From Alcaligenaceae bacterium (GTDB lineage: Bacteria; Pseudomonadota; Gammaproteobacteria; Burkholderiales; Burkholderiaceae_B): 19,851 nt of DNA. Position numbers and translations under genes: made by a program. Numbering within the stretch: the first letter of the stretch is position 1; each line of letters begins with the position of its first letter. Below the pieces are notes generated by a model. That model saw only the letters and a program-made list of their open reading frames with translations, was not told the origin of the DNA and made no database searches. Shown piece after piece: positions 15,283 to 19,851 of the stretch. The stretch lies in contig CANCRX010000055.1 of assembly GCA_947380655.1 (NCBI GenBank), forward strand, positions 1 to 19,851, given 5' to 3'.

Positions 15283-16223
15283 CAGTATTTAATCCTTGGA
15301 TCAAAAGCCCGATAGAGCAAATCGACGATAAGATTGATCAGTACATACATCAAACTGAACATCAAAATAACGCCTTGAATAATCGGATAGTCACGCCGTA
15401 ATATTGCATCCACGGTCAGACGACCTACACCGGGTATTGAAAATACAGTTTCTGTTACGACCGCTCCGCTAATTAATAATGCAACACCGCTACCTATAAT
15501 AGTAATAACCGGTACCGCGACATTTTTTAAGGCGTGTCGAAACAGAATTCCTTTATTTCCAACGCCTTTGGAGCGCGCTGTCCGTATATAGTCCTGATTA
15601 AGAGTTTCAAGCAAAGTTGCTCGCGTAATCCTTGTAATTAAGGCGACATACACACTGCACAAGGCCATAGTAGGAAGGATTAAGGTGCGTATAGAGGCCC
15701 AGATCCCCTGTGAAAATGGAACGTACCCTTGTACAGGTAACCACTTTATTTCCAAACCAAAAGTCCACGCGAGCAAGTACCCAACCACAAAGGATGGAAC
15801 TGAAAAACTTAGAACGGCCAACATTAGAATCGTACGATCAAAGGTACTGTGATGCCTCCACGCGGACATTGCACCCAGGGGTATAGCGATTAAAATTGAA
15901 AAAATCAGCGTCATTAACATAAGTGTTAAGGTGGGTGCCAAACGCTGCTCAATCATGTGCGTCACTGAAAGTCCTGTAAAAAGCGATTGTCCTAAATCGC
16001 CATGCAATACTTTCCAGAGCCAGTCAACAAAACGCAATAAAAATGGCTGATCTAATCCGAGCGCCATTCGAATCCGTTCGATATCTTGTGGCGTAGCATC
16101 TTCACCAGCTATTAGTACAGCCGGATCTCCTGGCGTCAAATTCAACAAACCAAAGACAAACAGGGCGACAAACAGCATCACCGGCAATGTCATCAAAATA
16201 CGACGCAAAGAATAAGCAAACAT
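15282..16223 (-). CDS. GsiC/DppB-type permease of second peptide importer
   Basis: A 313-residue OppB-type inner-membrane permease. The first helix (about 10-28) runs into NLTPGDPAVLIAG (28-40), as in GsiC/DppB proteins, followed by a periplasmic part (GLDQPFLLRFVDWL), the SVPSFVVGYLLAW helix, the EAA loop DYIRTARSKGVGNKGILFRH (211-230) and a RAFDPRIKY end. The closing RDYPIIQGVILMFSLMYVLINLIVDLLY is the usual last helix pair. AGGGA lies 5 nt before the ATG, 22 bp after the stop of the M81 peptidase gene, which ties peptidase and transporter into one operon. The product should dimerise with the OppC-type permease translated from the overlapping start. Confidence 0.92.
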   Translation of the reverse strand: MFAYSLRRILMTLPVMLFVALFVFGLLNLTPGDPAVLIAGEDATPQDIERIRMALGLDQPFLLRFVDWLWKVLHGDLGQSLFTGLSVTHMIEQRLAPTLTLMLMTLIFSILIAIPLGAMSAWRHHSTFDRTILMLAVLSFSVPSFVVGYLLAWTFGLEIKWLPVQGYVPFSQGIWASIRTLILPTMALCSVYVALITRITRATLLETLNQDYIRTARSKGVGNKGILFRHALKNVAVPVITIIGSGVALLISGAVVTETVFSIPGVGRLTVDAILRRDYPIIQGVILMFSLMYVLINLIVDLLYRAFDPRIKY

Positions 16224-16245
16224 AGTCGTCCCTGAAACCCGTTTT

Positions 16246-17688
16246 TTATTTCAAGGGCCAGCGTGGCCGGCTTATTTTATTGTATGTAAAGGTATGCCAA
16301 TCAGGCGTTGCAGCACCACGACCACCCATATAAATCACAGCTTTAGCGATCTTTGAAAACGAAGCGTAAAAATGCTGTGCGGACTTAACGACCACTATTT
16401 TTTTAATCAGCAGATCGCACCCCAATTGGGTAAACAAATCCATATTCATTGCCTGGTTACGATTAGAGGTGAGCACAATATCAATCCCATTCGCACAGAC
16501 CAACGCACAATTTCCAAGCTGAGTTTGGCCGCCCGACAGGCCTGTCATCGCCATATTTTCCTTCAGCGAGAGCACCTTACAGAACAGATCCACCGGATCA
16601 CCTGAGTAGGGACTAGTTTTGCCTCCTATCCGTAGCATGAGCTGTGCGCCCTCCCCGGCATCAAATGCGATGCGAACCGCCATCGGATCCCACATCGGAC
16701 CAAGCGCTACGTTCGTCACTTCCCTTTCAAGTAGCCTGCTTAACACAAAGGTGGCATCGCCTGCGGCACCACTACCTGGATTATCAGGTCGATCAGCCAG
16801 GACAACGGGGCCACCCTCGATAGCTAAAGCCTCGTCAAGAGCCTGATCAATCGTACGAAATGGGATACTCAATTGATCACGCATGGCGATCAGCTCATCA
16901 GCCAAACTACGAGCTAAATTTTGCGCTTTGGTCACATCACCGTGACTGTAGACCAGGACTTTCGTCCCCATCTCAGGTACATCACCCGTTGCAAAGCCGT
17001 GCGCAAGGGACACCGAAAGTATCCCATCTTTCCCTTCAAGCCCTTGAATTTTCTTAACAATGCTCAGACCAGGTTCGCGGGTAGTATGAATTGGAACAAT
17101 CATTTCACAATCAACCAACGCGGCAACAGGAACGATCTTTCCCCGTTGTTTATCTATACACAAATCCACCAACTCCCTGGCACGTGGCAGCGTATCGGTA
17201 TGGGGATACTCTTTGTATAAAACTAGCACGTCTGCTTTTTGAACCATCAGCGGACTCAGATGCGCATGTAAATCCAGCTCAGCACCAACGGTCACCTCCG
17301 GACCGACGATATCCCTGACACGCGCCAGAATATCGCCTTCACAATCGTCGTAACCCTCAGCGACCATCGCACCATGCATGCCAAGAATAACCATATCCAC
17401 TGGAAGAGCCTGGCGTAAATCATTTAGCAATTCATCTCGCAGACTTTCATAGGCTTGACCAGTAGTAATCCCGCTCGGCTGTGCAGAGGCGATCATGCCC
17501 TCAATAAGCTCCCAACCCGTATCTAAACACTTCTCTCGCAAAACATGGAGCGGAGCACTCAGAAAGGTGGGCTTGCCGGGATGTGTTCCCGCAGGAAAAT
17601 AGTCGCGCTCATGAAAGCTTGCCAAACCGGTAGGCAGCGGAGCAAAAGTATTCGTTTCGGTCCCTAAGGCCCCAAAAAATATGCGCAT
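16246..17688 (-). CDS. M81 family metallopeptidase (MlrC-like)
   Basis: A 480-residue protein matching the MlrC/DUF1485 family along its whole length. Landmarks are the ETNTF motif (11-15), LGMHGAMV (102-109), a DLHAH metal motif (139-143), YPHTD (161-165), and the C-terminal block ADRPDNPGSGAAGDATF (298-314), usual in the family as a D-N-P-G-G-rich loop. Asp139, His141 and His163 are the likely metal ligands by analogy with MlrC, the zinc enzyme that breaks linearised microcystin to smaller pieces; most family members have unknown substrates. No signal peptide, so cytoplasmic. It is the first gene of the second importer operon, 22 bp ahead of the permease, so it probably hydrolyses the imported compound. 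The ATG has no clear Shine-Dalgarno sequence in its AT-rich leader. The MlrC name describes family only; nothing shows microcystin activity. Confidence 0.87.
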   Translation of the reverse strand: MRIFFGALGTETNTFAPLPTGLASFHERDYFPAGTHPGKPTFLSAPLHVLREKCLDTGWELIEGMIASAQPSGITTGQAYESLRDELLNDLRQALPVDMVILGMHGAMVAEGYDDCEGDILARVRDIVGPEVTVGAELDLHAHLSPLMVQKADVLVLYKEYPHTDTLPRARELVDLCIDKQRGKIVPVAALVDCEMIVPIHTTREPGLSIVKKIQGLEGKDGILSVSLAHGFATGDVPEMGTKVLVYSHGDVTKAQNLARSLADELIAMRDQLSIPFRTIDQALDEALAIEGGPVVLADRPDNPGSGAAGDATFVLSRLLEREVTNVALGPMWDPMAVRIAFDAGEGAQLMLRIGGKTSPYSGDPVDLFCKVLSLKENMAMTGLSGGQTQLGNCALVCANGIDIVLTSNRNQAMNMDLFTQLGCDLLIKKIVVVKSAQHFYASFSKIAKAVIYMGGRGAATPDWHTFTYNKISRPRWPLK

Positions 17689-17700
17689 GTTTATATTTAT

Positions 17701-17720
17701 ATTGAAATCTAAGATTCAAT
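17701..17720. promoter_or_regulatory. Operator-like palindrome between divergent mlrC-like and binding-protein genes
   Basis: ATTGA and ATCT on the left mirror AGATTCAAT on the right around a central A, with one extra A on the left arm, giving nine paired positions. It lies 12-32 bp upstream of the M81 peptidase start, in the 192-bp divergent region 17689-17880, a good place for a repressor or a second regulator. The same region holds a perfect TTGATATCAA (17789-17798) and a TTGACA (17733-17738) with only a poor -10. No regulator gene is adjacent, so the binding protein is unknown. Confidence 0.35.
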
Positions 17721-17880
17721 GTTTATACTTGATTGACAGGAAAAAGTACTAGAAATCGAGAATAAAAATATTTACTGCTATCACTGTTTTGATATCAAGT
17801 CCGTTCTCTGCCATAGCCATTAAGTTATGCAGTCATTTCGTCAGGTTATTTCACCATTTTCATTCTGTTAATGAGGCACT

Positions 17881-19467
17881 ATGGATCGTCGTACATTCCT
17901 TCTGAGCTCAACCGCTGCGGCAGCAATTGAATTACTGCCTTCAGTAGCCAGCGCACAAAACGCTCTACCCATGCTCAGATGGGTACCCGCAAACGACCTA
18001 ACCATCCTTGACCCAATGTTTACAACGGCGACGATCACAGCCTGTCATGCGATGCAGATTTTCGATTCGCTGTATGGACTGGATCAAAACTACATGCCCA
18101 AGCCACAAATGGTGGGCGAGGAGTTAATTGAACAAGATGGCTTAGTATGGAAACTAATGTTGCGCGAAGGACTCAAATTTCACGACGGTCATTCAGTAAA
18201 AGCGCAAGACGTCATTGCCAGTATCAAACGCTTTGGCAAACGCAATCCACTTGGTCAGACACTCACAGAATTAATCAAAGATATCGAGCCGATCAACGAT
18301 CAAACTATTCAGATTACGCTTCACAAGCCATTCCCATTACTCAGCTATGCGCTATCCGGCCCCTCGTCTTCAATCATGCCTGAGCGTCTCGCCAATACAC
18401 CAGACAACACCGCGATCAAAGAGATGATAGGAAGCGGCCCCTTTCGTTTTGTTGCAGATAAATGGGTGTCTGGCTCTCAAGTTGTTTATGAGAGATTTAA
18501 AGACTACGTTGCGCGAAGCGAAGGCAAAGCGGTCAATACATCCGGACCTAAAATTGCTTACATTGATAGCTTGAAATGGCAAATTATCGGTGATCGTGCA
18601 ACAGCTGTCGCAGCACTACAAAATAACGAAGTGGACGGAATAGAAACCGTCGATAACGACTTCATCCCTATTTTAAGTAAAGATCCATCAATCCAACTGA
18701 TCAAAAGTAGTGTCCCATCTATACCGCTGATGCGCTTTAATCATTTACATGCGCCATTCAATAACGTGTTGATGCGCCGAGCTATTCTTGCGGTAGTAAA
18801 TCAAACAGACTACATGACGGCGGCAAACGGAGCAGACTTTCCAGAATATTGGAGCGACAAGGTAGGCGTCTTCGCGCCAGGTACTCCAATGGCAAGTACA
18901 GCAGGACTTGAAAAAATAACAGGTAAACGCGACTTTGATTTAGCAAAAAAACTCATCAAAGAATCAGGCTATAACGGAGAAAAAATTATCCTTCTTGATC
19001 CGGTGGACTCCCCTACTCACCATGCCTCGGCGCTTATCACTGCAGACCTTTTCAAAAAACTCGGTCTTAAAGTTGAGGTCCGCTCGATGGACTGGGGGAG
19101 TTACATGCAGAAGCGTAACAATCAGGATGCGCCGTCTGACGGCGGATGGCACGTTGCTTTTACAGCGATGGTTGGTACCAGCAATCTTGATCCGACCAGC
19201 AACCTTGGGATTCGAGGCACGGGTAAACAAGCTTGGTTTGGCTGGCCTACAAACCCGGAAATTGAAAAGCTCAGAACCGACTGGTTCTATGCTAAAGATC
19301 TTTCTGAGCGCCAAGAGCTCTGTCGTCAGATTCAACTTCAGGTTTTTGATCAAGTACCTTATATCCCTCTAGGTGCGATCTACAATCTAATGGCATTACG
19401 AAAAGAGTGGAAAAACTTTCAGGCTGAAGGGCCAGTTTTTTACACCGTAAAAAAAGATGGAAGATGA
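17881..19467 (+). CDS. Periplasmic peptide-binding protein (SBP family 5), Tat-like signal
   Basis: A 528-residue solute-binding protein of the SBP_bac_5 family. The N-terminus MDRRTFLLSS followed by an Ala-rich core and ASA-Q (cut near residue 25) has the twin-arginine pattern, so Tat export is likely; the other binding protein in this window has a plain Sec signal. Family landmarks: LRWVPANDLTILDPMF opening strand, LREGLKFHDGHSVKAQDV (the conserved FHDG block), GSGPFRF and MRRAILAVVNQTDY. GAGG lies 4 nt before the ATG. It is divergent from the M81-permease-ATPase operon, which has no binding-protein gene of its own, so it is the natural fourth component of that importer. It ends 21 bp before a convergent membrane-protein gene. 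Ligand unknown. Confidence 0.92.
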   Translation: MDRRTFLLSSTAAAAIELLPSVASAQNALPMLRWVPANDLTILDPMFTTATITACHAMQIFDSLYGLDQNYMPKPQMVGEELIEQDGLVWKLMLREGLKFHDGHSVKAQDVIASIKRFGKRNPLGQTLTELIKDIEPINDQTIQITLHKPFPLLSYALSGPSSSIMPERLANTPDNTAIKEMIGSGPFRFVADKWVSGSQVVYERFKDYVARSEGKAVNTSGPKIAYIDSLKWQIIGDRATAVAALQNNEVDGIETVDNDFIPILSKDPSIQLIKSSVPSIPLMRFNHLHAPFNNVLMRRAILAVVNQTDYMTAANGADFPEYWSDKVGVFAPGTPMASTAGLEKITGKRDFDLAKKLIKESGYNGEKIILLDPVDSPTHHASALITADLFKKLGLKVEVRSMDWGSYMQKRNNQDAPSDGGWHVAFTAMVGTSNLDPTSNLGIRGTGKQAWFGWPTNPEIEKLRTDWFYAKDLSERQELCRQIQLQVFDQVPYIPLGAIYNLMALRKEWKNFQAEGPVFYTVKKDGR

Positions 19468-19488
19468 TTTTTTATAAACTATAGCAAT

Positions 19489-19851
19489 CTAAATGTGTTT
19501 CATGTCGACACGGCCTGTTCTCGACCCATCAGGATTTAAATCACGCTCGGTCACAAGTATTACTTCACCACGCTCATCAAAGTGCACATCCGCATTCCTG
19601 ATGACATGCCAGTTCAACGCGGCCATGCCACCGAGCATTAACGCATGCTCAGCAATGCGCTCAGCGTCTCTTTCTTCGTGATCTGTGTACTCAATGTGAC
19701 CACGTTTAATCATCCGATAACGTTTAACCGATGCACCAATAATCCACACGACTAAAAAAACAGAACAATACACAAAGGTACTTAATCTGTTCCAAATACT
19801 TACCCAGTCAGGTTTCTCTGAAGGTAAAAAACTGAAAACGGGATCTTTCAG
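19489..19851 (-). CDS. Unknown membrane protein, 5' end beyond the window
   Basis: The frame is open up to the last base of the window, giving the C-terminal 120 residues. A GTG at 19773 could serve as a start, but it has no ribosome binding site and sits inside a continuous hydrophobic segment, so the gene almost certainly starts outside. One membrane helix is visible (VYCSVFLVVWIIGASV, about residues 27-42 of the visible part), then a basic stretch (KRYRMIKRG, positive-inside), an acidic helix rich in E and R (DHEERDAERIAEHA), and a soluble tail with a DERGEVILV strand. I do not recognise the family. The coding strand is convergent with the binding-protein gene, with 21 bp between and no clear hairpin terminator. 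Confidence 0.6.
   Translation of the reverse strand: MKDPVFSFLPSEKPDWVSIWNRLSTFVYCSVFLVVWIIGASVKRYRMIKRGHIEYTDHEERDAERIAEHALMLGGMAALNWHVIRNADVHFDERGEVILVTERDLNPDGSRTGRVDMKHI

Noticed and set aside
17813..17829. AAGTTATG at 17822-17829, shared with the LysR-type box at 9832-9839, hinting at a second regulator site before the Tat-signal binding protein gene.
   Set aside because: The left half is ATAGC with a 6-base gap instead of ATAAC with 5, so the T-N11-A spacing and symmetry are lost. An 8-base AT-rich match is expected by chance.
19468..19488. T-run after the Tat-signal binding protein gene as a terminator.
   Set aside because: No stable inverted repeat precedes the T-run, so an intrinsic terminator cannot be supported.

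Overview
The window looks like a chromosomal segment of a Gram-negative proteobacterium. Two solute-binding proteins carry export signals, one Sec-type and one Tat-like, alongside a LysR-type regulator and two complete Dpp/Opp-class peptide importers. The gene style (class II aldolase/adducin protein, M81 peptidase, GsiA-type fused ATPase, penicillin-acylase-family protein) suggests the Burkholderiales, but this is an inference and cannot be proved from the window. Base composition is moderate (mid-40s % GC by eye). I see no rRNA, tRNA, CRISPR array, insertion sequence or phage gene. No gene-free stretch reaches 300 bp; the longest is 192 bp (17689-17880).

Layout. (1) 1-1737, plus strand: the 3' end of a class II aldolase/adducin gene, then an exported beta-lactamase-fold serine hydrolase, closed by a strong bidirectional hairpin (1755-1792). 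(2) 1837-9747, minus strand: one compact operon read as penicillin-acylase-family Ntn hydrolase, Sec-exported peptide-binding protein, two ATPases and two permeases. The last four genes are linked by three ATGA stop/start overlaps. (3) 9748-9918: a divergent control region with a 15-bp T-N11-A palindrome placed as expected for a LysR-type site, plus candidate promoters both ways. (4) 9919-12576, plus strand: LysR-type regulator, then a gamma-glutamyltransferase-family hydrolase with no signal peptide. (5) 12577-17688, minus strand: M81 (MlrC-like) metallopeptidase, two permeases and a fused GsiA-type double ATPase. (6) 17881-19467, plus strand: the probable partner binding protein, divergent from group 5 and with a Tat-like signal. 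(7) 19489-19851, minus strand: the 3' part of an unknown membrane protein cut by the window edge.

How they may work together. Regions 2-6 give two peptide-class importers and three different intracellular amide-bond hydrolases: an Ntn acylase with Ser nucleophile, a GGT-type Ntn hydrolase with Thr nucleophile, and an M81 metalloenzyme. None of the three hydrolases has a recognisable signal peptide. The simplest reading is uptake of amide-containing compounds (acylated, gamma-glutamyl or otherwise unusual peptides) followed by cytoplasmic deacylation and hydrolysis, with part of the locus under the LysR-type regulator. The actual substrate cannot be read from the sequence. Nonribosomal or cyclic peptides, gamma-glutamyl compounds and beta-lactam-like amides are open alternatives.
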